Shown here piece after piece: positions 1-16,600 of a stretch of DNA of 64,000 nucleotides. The notes beneath the pieces were generated by a model. The model saw only the letters and a list, made by a program, of their open reading frames with translations. It was not told the origin of the DNA and ran no database searches. Source of the stretch: Ficedula albicollis (taxonomy: Eukaryota > Chordata > Aves > Passeriformes > Muscicapidae); NCBI RefSeq assembly GCF_000247815.1, contig NW_004775881.1, forward strand, positions 85,312-149,311. The letters run 5' to 3'. The position numbers and the translations under genes were made by a program. The first letter of the stretch is position 1. Every line of letters starts with the position of its first letter.

Positions 1-3000
1 GCTTCTGTTCAGCTCTTGGATCAGTTATTGAAAACCCTACCTACCCCCACCTTGAGGGTATCTCAGTCTGGATAAAAACAGCACATAAGCTACTGAAAGA
101 AACACCATCTACAGCTGTAGAGCTGTACAGCAAGTAGTTTGTCACACCAGGAGGGATTCAGGAGCAGCTGGTGCTGAAGTCCCCTCATTAACCCATATCA
201 GAGTCTCAGTCTCCAGTCTGGTCCCCTGGGCCAAACATTTGCAGCACATGTGACTGACCTTGTCTACAAGGAGTGTGACCCGACATCCCTGCTAGAGGTC
301 GGATAACAGAGTTTCTCAGAAATTCAGTTTCTCTGAATTTCAATTCAGTTGAATTTGTATGTAACAAAACTTCCATGAGAGCCAAACCAAGGGGAAATAA
401 GCACAGACAGGTAGGAGACCTGCTGTAAGTCTGCAGGACTCCTCTGAAACAAACCAGTGTTACAGCCAAGAGGTGCATGAAATTGTAGTGCAGATCTCTC
501 CAGAGCTGCTTGTAGGGGTTGCACAGGAACTCCAACCCTTGACCTAGTCTCACCACAAGACACACAGCAGAAAATGCTGCAATGCCAGTTACGGTACAAT
601 CTTTACTGCCTGCTTCACATAAGAGGTGGACTACTCAGTTGTACATGTATTTATTCCTGGGCATCTTTGAAATGGAGAATGGTAAGCAATTTGAATTTAG
701 GTGACTAAGCCAACTATTTACCTAAAAAAAAAAAAAACAAAACAAACAAACAAACAAAAAAACCACCAAAAAACAAAAGGAATGGTGATCTTGCCAGCAA
801 AACATGGCAAAAGCATTTTTGACACTATCTAAAATGCTGTGAAAGAAAAATGCTTTCAGTTGTAGGTAAAATGATAGCATTCACTAGTTCTTCAAAGTGA
901 TTGCCTATATTAGTATGGGACAACTTTACAAGATCAATTTTCCATGAAAATGCCATTTTAAAATAAATTACTTTAAAAAAACCAACACCGTAAGTATATG
1001 AAGTAGGAAGAAAGGAGAGCTTAGTAATTTTTAAAGCAAATAGCAATTCTGAATAAACTTAGCATCCAGCTGACTTTTTTACTTATGGCAAGCAATTTGG
1101 TGACTTAAAACTTCTTGTAAAGAAATAAATTTTGTAAAGATACACTTGGGCATTGGATTTTAGAAACTCTTAAGAGTGAATTTTAAAAAGACCTGAAGTC
1201 AAGAGCCACTGCAAACCAGATAAAATAAATAGACCTCTAAGAAATTAATTGGCTTTAATCTAAAAAAAAGCCTTTCTATTCTTCTTTCCAGACTTCATTG
1301 AAATCCATATACAACTTTATTTTTAAAGGGATAATGCAACTACACAACTGTTTTTCCCTTCTGCATTATTTTGTTACTTTCAAAATAAAATGCATAGATC
1401 AACTATAAAACATAACAACATGAAGTACATATAAAAACCCTTATAGACCATCTTAAGTCTTCTTAATATTTGCAGTCATCTTGATTTTATCTGAAAAGAC
1501 AACACAGGAGAAGGACTGAAGGCCAACATACAGGTGAGAGTCCTCAAAATAGCTAAGTATCACTGGTCACTGTTAGCTTCTATGCCAAAGAACAGTTCTA
1601 CACGAAACAGTACGTATGTCCCCCTAACATGTCCCTAGAAACTGAGCTTCAATATTAACTGGAAATATATTTTCAGATAAAATAAGAGCTATTAAGCTCG
1701 ACTAGCAAGTACACAGTAAATGAAGAAAGTTCTCTCATTCCTGTTTCTTTACAGGCAAAACTTTGTGCTGCAAGAATGATGCTGCATGTGCCATTTAATC
1801 CAGCCTTTTGAGCAGAGCTACCTCCCCTACGAATGTGCTTTTATCATTTGGCTGTTTAAGACCTTCCCCTTTCATGAAATTCACGTGAAAAATAAGCACG
1901 CAGAAAATGAGGAAGCAAGCAGATGTAACACTGAGATAGAGGTACGTGACTCTGAAAGCTTTTCATTCAAAAGTAAGGGATTCCCTTTTGTGAATACAAT
2001 AAAAACTACCAGTGACAGACATGATCAATAAGTGCTGCTCAATGATCTCCAGTTAGAAGAGAGAGGCCTCCCACTCTCTCAGTAGTATGGATCAACATTT
2101 AGGCATTTAGCACTGTAACTAAGTATTTTGACAAGTTGAAAGTATCTAAATATATATGTATTAAGACATGTTTTCTACATTACACACTGTACACATTTCT
2201 CTACATAGCCAAAGTTTTCATGTGCTCATAGACTACTTATCCTAACCAAGCAGCCAATAGCCTTGGTCTTACTAGCATAGTTGTCTGTACCACTCTCTCA
2301 AACACTTCAGCCTTCGGTAATATTTTTCAAAAATATGTAACTATCACTATCAACCTTACATAAAAATATGTAACACATTGTCAGTAACAAAATAGCTTTT
2401 CCTAGCACAAATGTTTTAACATTACAAAATGTTAAAATACAATGCAGAAATACATTACCATATATTTATATATGTAGTACCATTCAAATATGATTCTTAG
2501 AGGTTAAAAAGACATATTTCTGTGAACAGTCCCAAAAAAGATACACCACAGTAACTAAATGTGAATATTTTTAAGAAACTGGATGATGTGTACAAGAATC
2601 TTAACTTCAAGCTTTCACTGGTTTAAGCAGATCATAAATGTTAAAAAATAAAGAGAAAAGAGGCTCTACATTATTATTTTAATGTTCAGAATTGACAGTG
2701 ATTGAGATCAATAGTATAATGTGGCAGCATGAATCAAGCCAAAGCACACTTCTGCTTGCAAAATTGTATGATAGATACCTGTATCTACATACAATATTGT
2801 TCTTTTATCTTTGCCTGTCACAGTCATTGAAACAATGGCTGTATTTGTTAGCTGCTCCTTTTGAAAATGTTTTTAGAAGGAGCAATTTATTAATCAAGAC
2901 AGGAAGACATAATATTTCTATTTTTCAACTCAACAACAAAGATTCGTCCCTGCTTCTTAAAAATACTGAACAAAATGTTAAGAGCTCCATGGTATAGGTT

Positions 3001-3719
3001 GTGGATCAGAAGCAGAACCTGTCCCAAACTTAGCTTGTATACACGAAATTGGCTCAGGCGGTCCTTGACTAGTGTCCAGGCAGATTTCAGTTTCAACCTG
3101 TGCAAGTGGTCCACAGCATTGTCCTTCGCATCTTGTCTTTTGTCCAGATAAGTAATTTTTTAGGTGTTGCAGAAGCTATTTTAAAAGATTTAAAAAAAAA
3201 ACCAACCTCTTCCTTCCCTTCCTCCCTTCAGCTGTGTACACATGTGCTGGCTGACATGTTCAGTTTACACAGATGAGTAAAAATATACACTGAGTTTCCT
3301 TTGAATCTATTTTTGATAAACTTTTTTTTCTAATCTTAAAAGACACTGGACTTGTGATGAAACTAGTGATATAACTGCACTGAAGCAAACCATACACCAA
3401 AGCTTACTAGTCTCAAGTGAAAATGCCTTGAGGCCATGCAGGTAGCCCTTACATGTTGGACAGACTTTGCAGAAAATGTGAAAGCATTAATCAGGAAGGA
3501 TTATATTATTAAGAAACAAGTTAAAGCTGTTATTTTTTTGCTGAAACAGGGAACAAGTATTCCTTAAAGCTGATGCCCATTTGTTATTGCAAGAGAACAC
3601 TAAATCAATAGCAGAGACATTCTGGGATGTATAAGGAGGACCAGGTCTACTGAAGCACTCCCTTACATAAACCATGGAGGCAGAGTTGATCAAATGCTTA
3701 TTTCTGCAAGCATGGTTAC
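1..3719 (-). other. FBXW7: FBXW7 intron after the second shared exon (partial)
   Basis: The donor of the second shared exon opens this intron and its acceptor is beyond the left edge. I looked for the next coding exon, which should begin SWSGPEK, and did not see it on this strand. The sequence is AT-rich and unique-looking. It contains one A-rich tract (723-779) and an unexplained open patch near 2983-3150. The long overlapping minus-strand frames at 206-599 match no protein I recognise and have no supporting splice context. Confidence 0.8.
723..779. repeat. A-rich low-complexity tract
   Basis: Fourteen A are followed by CAAA/CAAAC units and more A-rich sequence. It could be the remnant of a poly-A tail, but no retrocopy was recognised beside it. 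Confidence 0.8.
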
Positions 3720-3861
3720 CTGAAACATTTTCAGCCATTCCTGGAGGCCCGATGGTGGCTGCACAGATGTAATGCGGCGCCGCTGCTGTCCCTGGCCATT
3801 GGCTGCCCGCAGGTCCCCAAATGTCGTCGGTGTGGCGGAACATGGCACCAGCCCTGTGGTA
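3720..3861 (-). CDS. FBXW7: FBXW7 second shared coding exon, phospho-regulatory
   Basis: This 142-nt exon supplies the last base of a Ser codon and then 47 codons, starting TTGLVPCSATPTTFGDL and ending GLQEWLKMFQ. The acceptor is TTTGTATGGCAG and the donor is CAG followed by GTAACC. It encodes the linker just before and into the dimerisation domain; the F-box and WD40 exons should follow beyond position 1. Two known control sites can be read. The Thr in SATP (3831-3833) corresponds to alpha Thr205, an ERK and PIN1 site. The Ser in RRRITS (3765-3767) corresponds to alpha Ser227, which fits an AKT/SGK RxRxxS motif and is a reported SGK1/PI3K-pathway site. These residue numbers were worked out by counting from the shared Met as alpha residue 168. 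The only difference from human that I notice is Ser for Thr in QPPSGLQ (3750-3752). Confidence 0.97.
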
Positions 3862-6800
3862 CTGCCATACAAATGGAGAGTGACAGCCATACGTAAAACA
3901 TCAAGGAAAATTCACAAGAGAACAAAAAATCTCATACATAATTTACAACTAATACTTAAACTCTTTAGCTTAATGCAAAAGTAATAATGCGAAGAATTGT
4001 TCTGCTAGTCACTCAAGAGGTCAGCACCTCACTTGGATAAATCTGCCTGCTTCTACCACTGCAGTGCCAGCCTTCCAACTAGGGGAGAAATAGGGATCAC
4101 ATTTCAAGGCTGAAAAATTATCACTCTGTTAACTGGCCAGCAAGTTGCATGTAAAGATACAGGTTTATACTTTCCTTTCCTTGTTACAGTATTTTCTTTC
4201 TTTTTGGGCTACACTGGTGCCTTCTGATGGGGAATGTAGGAAGTCAGACCTCAGAGTTCCACCTGTATATGAAATACGCTATTGCTGCTTTGTCTTCAAA
4301 CAGAAAGGGAAAAAAAAGTATCTATTTTTAGGTTTTAATATATTTTGTTGACAAAGACCTAGTAATATGAAGCAGTTCTAGTGGCTTAGTGGTCTCGGAT
4401 TGGGCTTTGAAATACTCTATATGGTGTTTTAAAGTTTCTGTGTTGATAGAATGACACAGGAATTAAGGGGCAGTATGAAGTGAAAAGGGAAAAGGAGCCA
4501 AAGGTGCTCTCTGAATCACAGTTTGATTTTTTCACTCTGACATGTTAAAAACCAGCTCATTCATATGGAATAGAGCTTTTAAAAGAGCTGGGATTAAGCT
4601 ACTATTGTGGCAGTCTAAAGAAATACAGCTGACAGTGTTTTCTGGTTTGGGTTTTTTTGTTTGGTTTGGTTGGTTGTTTTCTCATTTTTGGGTTGTTTTT
4701 AGTTTTTAGTTTGTTTTAGGTGGCTTTTTTTTTGTTGTTTTGTTTTCTTGGGGATTTTTTTTAGATAATGTAAAGTACTACATTCACAGAATATCAAAGC
4801 TGTATTCCCTAGCAGGATATGGAACCCCAGTAGTATTTGCATAAGCATGAACACTTGGTATATAGTGTGAGACTCCAAAAAATCACCTGCTTTTTTTCAG
4901 GATAAACCCAGCTTTTTAGTAGGCATGGGCTTAGAGGGTTCACTGATTTTTCAGTGGCTACAGGAATGGCTTTAAATGATGCAGAGCAAGTTCATTTTAA
5001 TATTTACCTCATTATGCTCTAGAAATATTTCACTCTACTCTTCCTTATTCTGAAGGACAATCATAGCATATCCTAACATTTACCCAAACAGGTGAAGAAA
5101 AGTAAAGATTGGTTTGAGCAGGCCTATTTTTAACTGTTAATTTTGCTGAGTAATAACAGAAAGAGAAGCTGGTATGAAAATACTGTTTCAGAGATGAAGG
5201 ATCATCTTAACACCATTTGTTTACTGACTTTATCTGTTATATGCAAACAAAGCTCATCAGCTGGTCAATATTAGAGTGCCCGATCCTAGGGAAAATGGAA
5301 AAAAGCAGGTACAAGAACTGCATAATTTGCTTACATATTATTTAGATAAAACCAAATCAAAGAGTTTAAGAGAGGAGGATCAAATGTTATTTAAGGATTC
5401 TTTTATGCCAATAACTACTCAAAATCCAAGTAATATCAGTAAAAAGTATTTTCAAAATAAAAATGTGATTTTACAGCTTAGTCATTCTAATGATCTGCAG
5501 AGATTTGACACAAAGCCTATCATTCAAGGTTCAAAATAAGGCACTTGAAATTAGCTTTTATTGGTTCTGAGCAGCATGTAGCCTTGAACCTGCCCCAGTA
5601 GAACAGTTACACTTCACTTTCTTCTGCTGTAAACTGGCTCTCAGTCAAAAACAGTTATTCAAAACAGGATCTAAAAGCTTCTTTTCTTTGACCTGAGATT
5701 AAACCACAAGATACTTGTTCATGCTTCATTTTTCCTGTTTTCATTCTGTGAAACAAGTCAGGTCTCTGTGGAAGCTTGACAAGTCCAGCAGCTCCTCTGA
5801 ATTGACAGACATACTCAACAAAAAAGTGTACTTTCTTTGGTGCTGAACTGTTTACTCTTCTGGGAGTGCAGAGAACTCCCAGTGTGTCACCTAAATAAAT
5901 GGTGGCCAACAAGGGAGTCCTTCCTTTAGACTGACTCAGAAATTAGAAGATACCACCTGCAGGCTTGGGGGGATGTGGAAGCTGCAACAAGTGCCTCTCA
6001 GCAACACATCACCTCCTTTACGCTGCTGCAGCATTTACACATCTGAAAAGCAACCCTACAATCTGCAGCCTAACTTTTCATTCATCATTGGATAAACCTC
6101 TTAAAGGAATAGAAATAAAATATAAACTACTTTGAAAGAGCCATCAGTGACTGAACACTACTGTAGTGTGTTCAAAAGAAGTGCCATTTCCAGAGAGCCT
6201 TGGGAGGCAAATGCAACTTTTATGGGAGGGATGATGCTTATAGTGGGGGAAAAATGGTAAAACAGTCTAAATTCAAACAGAACAGGAAGCAGTGTGACAT
6301 CCAAGCACAATTGTTATGGTAACTACATAGTAAGAATGCAGTTGTAAGGCATGCATCCACAGCCCTGCTCTGCTACTGCTGCTCATGGTTAGGAGTGCTT
6401 TACCCCACGAAGCACCTGATGGAAACAACAGCAGGTATTTGTACTTCCTGGTACCACACAGAAGTAGCAAGGAAGCAGACCAGAACTCGTAATACTTTCA
6501 CACTGGATAGCAAGTATGCTTACGTTCCTGTTAAGACGAGATGGTCTGCTCTGCCTACATGAATTTCTGTTCTCTCATTCCTGTTACCATAGCAAAGTGA
6601 TACATTTGATTACAATTTTAATAGTCTTAGGGTTTATTGTTATGTCCCTTTTTAAAATCTGATTGACTTTCCTAAGAATGCTCCAGGTCTCAAAACACCT
6701 CTTAAGTAAATGGGCATGCTATATTTAGAATGAAACACAAACCTCAACTGAAGAAATGCAAGTCCAGCTGCTTCATTAAAACTCATCTTCAGTTCATGTA

Positions 6801-6960
6801 ATTTAAATTAGCAAAGCAATATACAAATGCTGATACCACCTCTTTTTTGCTTTACAGTGTTTTAACATTAAGAGGAGCTTAATTAATCAGGCTCAGCAAT
6901 TGGAAAGACAGGATATATGGAGGAATCAGGACCCAGAGATCTGTCATTGTATTTAATTAC
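3862..6960 (-). other. FBXW7: FBXW7 intron between the two shared exons
   Basis: This 3.1-kb intron runs from donor GTAATT at 6955-6960 to acceptor GGCAG at 3862-3866. It is AT-rich. The only distinctive block is a T/G-rich low-complexity tract at about 4640-4768. No further exon, RNA gene or mobile element was recognised. The plus-strand open frame near 5276-5539 lacks an ATG start and looks like chance. Confidence 0.85.
4640..4768. repeat. T/G-rich low-complexity tract
   Basis: The tract consists of TTTGG, TTGG and long T runs with few other bases over about 130 bp. Read on the FBXW7 strand it is A/C-rich. No retrocopy was recognised next to it. Confidence 0.75.
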
Positions 6961-7043
6961 CTTGTGTATTCTGAGACTTTGCAGGGTTTCTTTCCCAAAG
7001 AGAAAGAACGGACCTCGGAGCCATGGTCCAACTTTCTCTTCAT
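6961..7043 (-). CDS. FBXW7: FBXW7 first shared coding exon
   Basis: This 83-nt exon is common to all isoforms. It begins with ATG directly after an acceptor (CTCACCTTGCAG, preceded by a pyrimidine-rich TCTTTTTC), so the Met is internal when spliced to gamma or beta. It encodes MKRKLDHG, then SEVRSFSLGKKPCK and SEYT, and leaves two bases of a Ser codon, so it ends in phase 2. The donor is GTAATT (6955-6960). The basic clusters KRK and KKPCK look like a bipartite nuclear localisation signal, and this part of FBXW7 is known to carry a nuclear import signal. The peptide appears identical to the mammalian one as I recall it. The intron to the beta exon is about 2.6 kb and to the gamma exon about 49.6 kb. 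Confidence 0.97.
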
Positions 7044-9636
<2,593 letters not shown>

Positions 9637-9675
9637 TTTGTAGAAGATCATCTTGAGGGTGCCGTAGAAGCCCAT
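9637..9675 (-). CDS. FBXW7: FBXW7 beta-isoform first exon, 3' end (partial)
   Basis: Thirteen codons read MGFYGTLKMIFYK and are followed by a consensus donor, GTGAGTG (9630-9636). In human beta, as I recall it, these are the last residues before the shared MKRK exon. The exon ends in phase 0, matching the gamma exon. The ATG lies in a strong Kozak context (ACACCATGG). Human beta extends about 70 residues further upstream and includes a hydrophobic segment that anchors it to ER membranes. Here the frame stays open upstream for eight codons, reading RKGKRADT, which may match a KGK motif at the same spacing in human beta, before it enters an 846-base C run on this strand. The true 5' boundary therefore cannot be read. 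I chose the internal ATG only as the start of what can be read; the exon is partial as assembled. Identity as FBXW7 is very secure, the start is not. Confidence 0.93.
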
Positions 9676-9699
9676 GGTGTCGGCGCGCTTCCCCTTGCG

Positions 9700-10547
<848 letters not shown>

Positions 10548-10590
10548 AAAGCGCTGTGTGGGTTTGGGGCTATTTCCCCCTTTCACCTTT

Positions 10591-10611
10591 CTCCCTCCCT
10601 CCCTCCCTCCC
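10591..10611 (-). repeat. G-quadruplex motif, five GGG tracts with 1-nt loops
   Basis: The plus strand reads CTCC repeated. The minus strand, which is the FBXW7 sense strand, is GGGA repeated five times, a canonical intramolecular G-quadruplex motif with single-A loops. It lies 45 bases beyond the poly-G run in the putative beta promoter. Unlike the homopolymer it is interrupted and flanked by ordinary sequence, so it is probably real. Confidence 0.85.
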
Positions 10612-13600
10612 ACTTCTCCCGCACCGCTTCCAAGGCAGGAGTTGCCACCAAGCCCTCGCTCTGTTCCCTCAGTGCCACTCTCTCCACGGTTTTCCAAGCG
10701 GGTGCAAAACAAGCTCATTTCCACTAATTGTAATTATACCATCGCCCTCGGCGGGCCTGGCTGGACTCGTCCATGACTGTATTCCCTGGACAGACCCAAA
10801 TTAGTCCTTTAAAAGTGCGGGTAATTTTAGAATAATTTGAAATGCACTACAGTTTTGCCAGGGAAAAAAATGCTGAAATACCCTCTACTGGCTAGACAAT
10901 AGAATAAACGGTTTTTGAAGATTTAGGAGTTAAAAGACCCGAATCCAGCAATTATTTAATATACGTTAAAATACTAATCCAGAGCAGAGCGGCGGCGGAG
11001 CTGTCAGAGGCCGAAGCGGGGCTTCCCCAGCAGGGAGGCGGGCTGCCTTCTCCGCGCACCTGGAACAGCCTGGACGCACACGCACACACACCCCTCTTCC
11101 GTACAAGGCAGCTCTTGGGCGGCACCAAGCCATCTTAGCTCGGCCTTCAAATCCTACGCAGGATTCTCACTTGTATTTCAGTGAAAGCACAAGGAAAGCC
11201 CTCGGTGATTATTTACTAAAGAATGCTCCTTTTTTGGTCATTGTTCACATAAAAAAAATCTTTCCAGTTGGACAGATTATGGACCCTTATGGCTCGATTC
11301 AAGGGCACTGAAGTTCTGACATATGTCTGGGCTCTCAGACAGATAACGTGGAACTGGCACAGCAGCTGAGTAGCTTGATTTTTTTAGTTTCTATACAGAT
11401 AACTCAAGAGACTTCAGCTTCCTAATTTTTTTTATTATTATTTTTTATTTTTTCCCCTCCTGTAAAGTTTTCTACCTAAGTTCAGAACAGAGCATACCCT
11501 GAACGTGATCTGAAGCTGCAGCATTCCCCTATAATTTTCCCCATGTGTAGTGGAAACTGAAGATGCTCAGCAGCCCTCCAAACCAATGCACTCAAGCAGA
11601 AAGAAGCATGAAGTCCGTTCCTACTGACCTGAGGGGAAACCATCTTCTTTATCATCCAAAGCAGTACAAAAAAGGTTTTACCTTTATAGAACACACGTCT
11701 AAAGGAGTGGAACTGTAAAACCCATTACTTTCCTTGTTAGTACTTTGAAAAATCTCATATGTACATAAGTAGCAATAGATAAGTGTGGCAGGTGTTAGCA
11801 CACCCAGATAAGGTGAAATCACTACCCCGACAGCACAGAGATTCTGCCTCTCTATGGTTTTATATATCTCCCATCCAGCATTGGGTCCTCACAGTACTTT
11901 ACATCTCCCAGTGAAAATGGTTCTGCCCATCAAATCTTGGCATTTATGCCATTATCCACTAAACTGCAGCGCTGTATATTTTATGAGAACAAAATGGTCT
12001 GGAATTGACTTCATACCTCAGATATGAACAGAGCTGTACATATCCCAGGAGACTATTACTGCTTTCCTTTGCTAGCACATCATATGCAAAGGGGAAGGGA
12101 AAAAAACCACAGCTGCATACATGCATTAAATAATCACAGGAAGCAAATTAATACTCAAATCATCAGAGTAAGAAAGAATTTCAACATTATCACTGTGAGA
12201 ACTTAGAAGTACTTTATCTATGTGCCTGCTTAATGCCTTGTGATGCTTGCAGCTATCTCTGCCCCTTCTCCCATCAGTGAATGTACTCAATACAGAGGGG
12301 GGATGATGGCTACTCTTGCTTCAGCATAGAAGCAGGAGTGGGCCGGAAATCCCCAGGGATTAGCCTCTCCCCCAGCCCAAAGGCAAATGTAATCTGACAG
12401 CATGGCTAGATTTATCTTTTGAAAAAAAAATGTGCTTCAGAATAAAGCAGTAAATTAGTTAAATGATAATTAGAAATTATTATTTTCCTCCCTTTTGAAG
12501 TACTACTATTGCAGATTACTTCTCTTTTGATCATGACTGGCAGATATTCTCTCATGGTAAAAAACCCCACTGATTTAACTACTAATCACTTTGCCACAGT
12601 CAGGGCCCATGTAATAACCCAAATGATCATTTGCTAATGGTAGAAAACTTGATATGTCAGGTATTTGTTCTGCATAAAAGATTTGGGTTTTTTCCTAATT
12701 TTAGATACAGATATCACAGATAGACACTACATTTGAACAATGACCATCTCTCATCTAGCAATCTGCCTTTCTCAGAGGAAAAAATATGCATATGGTTATG
12801 GCTCTGGATCTCACCTTTTAAGTGTTTTTCTCTTTGATTTTCCACAAATAAACATTCTCTCTATCTCAAACTAAGTTTGATTGTCTTGGGGTAATTGCAA
12901 AATTACTCTAGTTGGATGTCTGTTCTTCCCTAAAATGCCTAATCACAGCCTAGGCCCTCCCTAACTATTGGCAAAGAACATGCTCAACCAAAGGCTGAGG
13001 GCACCTACTGTTAGAATCCCACTTCTAAATTCCTGTCTAGAAAGGACTCTCTCCCTTGACTTTGAGAACCACCCTGTCCTCAGAAAAAAATCATGTAATG
13101 AATGCACCACACTCTCCTTTGTAGGAATTAAGGTTTTGCAGAACTGCCTACCCTGGGAACACTGAGGTCACACAGCTTCACTCTGCATCTGCTGGGAATA
13201 TACAAAGGTGGAGGAATAAGACCCCAACTCTGCAGGTACTTTTGAGAGCCTGACAGCAAGTAGCAAAGATGATGCATTCACTTACATGTCTACCAACATT
13301 TGAAATAATATTTACTACAGGAACTTAATGCCCCAAGAATATTTAATGGTATAAAGTAAACATTCATCACAAGTTCAGATACACTGAGGAAGACTGCAGT
13401 TTAAAGCAATGTTAAAAGAAAAATCAAAAGTTACCATGTTTCTTTCCCTGTTTGGTATATATTTAATTTCAAAGGTTCAAGGTCTTACCTTGTTTAAGGT
13501 GACAATAATTTTTCAAGTTCTTAAACCCAAAAACAACATACAATTCATGACATTTAGAAAAATGTCTACCCCAAAATTACATAGTTTTCAGTGGACACAA

Positions 13601-16600
13601 GTCCAATCTTATTTCCCATCAGTACTGCCAACTCTTAATTAAAAAAAATTCACAGCATCCAATTCTTTTCCTGTTGGCAACACTTCTAGCACCTTTACCA
13701 ATTTGTCATGTGGCATGCTGTAATTAAGATCATCTATTACTTCTAATGAAAGACTAGAATGAATTAAAGAAATCACCCGCAGAGCTACATAATCCCCAGA
13801 AGAACAGAGATTACAGTGCAACAGACCAAAGAAACAACTTTTGGGGGGGTTTGTTGGTTTTTTTTTTTTTAGTTGAAGAAACATTTTTGAGTGGAGAGAC
13901 CACAGGATGGTCTGGGTGTATTAATGGCCAGTCAGCATTTTGAAAAAACACTGGTGCTTAAACCAGGGAATGCAAAAACCATAATTGGTATTTCACGTAT
14001 ACACATATGTGTGTCAGGAGAATAATGTGTGCAGGAGGAACTGTGGAGCAATATGGTTTGGTGTCTCCATTAATATTGGTAAATGCAGCATTCAAGACAG
14101 TGCCAGAACAGATTCAGTGTATTCTGCACATTTAGCAGATGCTTAGCAGACTGACTCCTTTAGAAACATTTCAGAGGGATTTTTGTGTGTTTTCTAATAG
14201 GATTGCAGGACTTTTTCTATCCAGGAAATCAAACATCCTAATCGGGGAGGGGCCAAATCTTAGCTGCGCAAGATTTACCCTGGACACAGTGAAGATGACC
14301 TGAGAAGAACAGTAATGGTTAGTTGTTTTCCCCTTTCTCAAATTTGGATCCACTTAGGCTTTAAACACTCCCCTTCTGCCTGGTAATCTAGTTTGGGCCA
14401 AATGCTCCCATTCAGGCAAGAATCTGGCACCACAGAGAGAAACTTCCACCATCTGCTTTAGACATTTAACTACAGCTTAGCTTAGGACACCTACATTTAA
14501 AAGCCTAGTTCCCACTCACTCGGTGAGAAAGGCACATGCTAGATTCCAGCATGTGTAAGGTCTCAGAAAAGGAGAAATATATTCCACACAATAGCATGTG
14601 TTTAACATGTTTTAAAGCAATTCAGGGTGGGCCTTTCCACTACAAAAAGGCACTGCTTTTATGGTCAGATCTTTTTCTTTCTAAACTATTACGAAATTTT
14701 AAAAGTGACCCAGTGGAATCATAGAAATCCTGTGTTCTCAAAGTTTCTCCCAGTTCAGTTTGGCCTAGGCAACAGCCTTACAGGCTACAGAATTGAGATT
14801 TATTAGTGTATATAGTAGTTGCTGAGCTGGAAGTATTTTATGGGTAAATTCCAGATCTGTGGGCAGGGTGAGATGAAGGTTTAGCACACTCACCAGTTAA
14901 GGAAAATGGGTATTTGGCTAAGGAAGTTCAAGGACACAGTGTAGGGTGTACCTGTCACACAGGTGTAACTGTGTAGAATATACCATTAGTATTCATGCCA
15001 CAAAACAGACCTGAAGAAATTAATTTAGGTGCACCAGTTGGTGACCAACAGCTGCTACATTACAGCTATGAGGGAAGAACAAAAGCAACTTGGCTCCCTG
15101 GAAGCTGTTCAGATAGAGGAATTTCTGATCAATTTGTTTATAATGTGCACAGCAAGCTCAGAAAGGTTCACTCCTGCATGTTTGCCTGAACACAGTTACA
15201 GGAAGAAATTTACACTTAATGATCATGTGTAGTTCAAGTGTAATACAAGCAGTTCTGGACCCTGCAATGTGCACTGATCAGCAGCTTAATGACAAATGAC
15301 ATATTTTTATAATACTGATGAACTTAAGGTGCAGGAGGAAGTAGTGAAAGCAGCAGTAACTCTGTTATGGGAGGAAGGACACTACACTACGGCATTACAC
15401 TACGTTGCATGAAGCCTTCCAAAGCTTACTTAAGTGGAGTGGAGAATGTGTATTATGAAGTATGATAGGTAATACCAAACTGTTTCTCTAACTGTATAAT
15501 GTTTCTTGGCAAAGCATTTTGAAGACTGATTTCAAAATGAAACGCCCCACACATGATTATCCGTGATTTCCATGCAAAGTAAGGTACTGTAGTCAAACAA
15601 AATCGTAAAAAGACTTTAAGCTTTGTTTCTGCAGGAAAAGAAATGGTATTGGCAGCAACTGAAAAAAATAAATTAATATTTATTTATAAATTCTGATCCT
15701 ATTACAATAGTGTGAACTTTGATTATAAATACCATTTTAAAGGTGTATATATAGCAGAGATTTCCCATAAACCCTTTTCTTAAAATATTTGCCTTAAATA
15801 AAAATAGAGTTTGAAATACATTGTGATAGAATTCAAAAGGTGTGCTAGGTAATGGCTGTAAAAACAGCTTTGAAAAGAATTTAAACATGAAATGTATATA
15901 ACAGATTCCCACACTGGATGCTTTTAATAAACTTCAAATTATGTTTTAAGAGCAGGGAGATTTCACAGACAGGCTTAATGTAATGTGGCATCACTGTGTC
16001 TCCAGCAGAGCAGAACTCCCCTCTGAAGGTCATATATCCTGTCATCTTTGCTGGTTCTCTGTAGCTGGGCACAGAATTTGCAACATATGCTTTGATGATT
16101 AGGTTATTTTAAATAGTACAGCCAAAGCTGTCATATGCCCATCAATGAAAGGAAAAGATCCACGTACTCTTGGTGATAACACCAGCTTAAAGATGTTCCA
16201 GTCTCACCTCCTCATTCCTGTCCCCAAATGGCTCTTGCCCTTATTTCTGCAGGAACAAACATCTGTAGAAACACCCTGTGAACCAATTCATTAACAGATG
16301 CAGGATGAAGAGAGATGGGTTTAAGTTTTAACCGTTGGAGTTTTCTTTTTTCTTTCTTTTATAACTAGTTGCTAGTTTAAATTTCCACCATGCTTTCACA
16401 AACAATTGAGCCAGCAGAAGCAAATGAGCAATTCACAGGCAGGGCACAAACTCCTTGAGCCAGCTATACCACTGAGAAAAAAGCAAAAGGAACTATGACC
16501 CGAGTGTCCCATGCAGAGAGGATAAGCCTATTATTTACACATAGAGGCATCCCTCTCTCAGCTATAGCTTCATGTGCATTTAAGCCAAACCAGCCACTGG

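Noticed and set aside
206..599. Two overlapping minus-strand frames of 119 and 84 codons near the left edge
   Set aside because: They share the same DNA in different frames, match nothing I recognise and have no clear splice sites. The next FBXW7 exon should begin SWSGPEK, which is absent.
5276..5539. Plus-strand 87-codon hydrophilic frame
   Set aside because: It begins at GTG, is antisense to the intron, has no Kozak or splice context and no recognisable domain.
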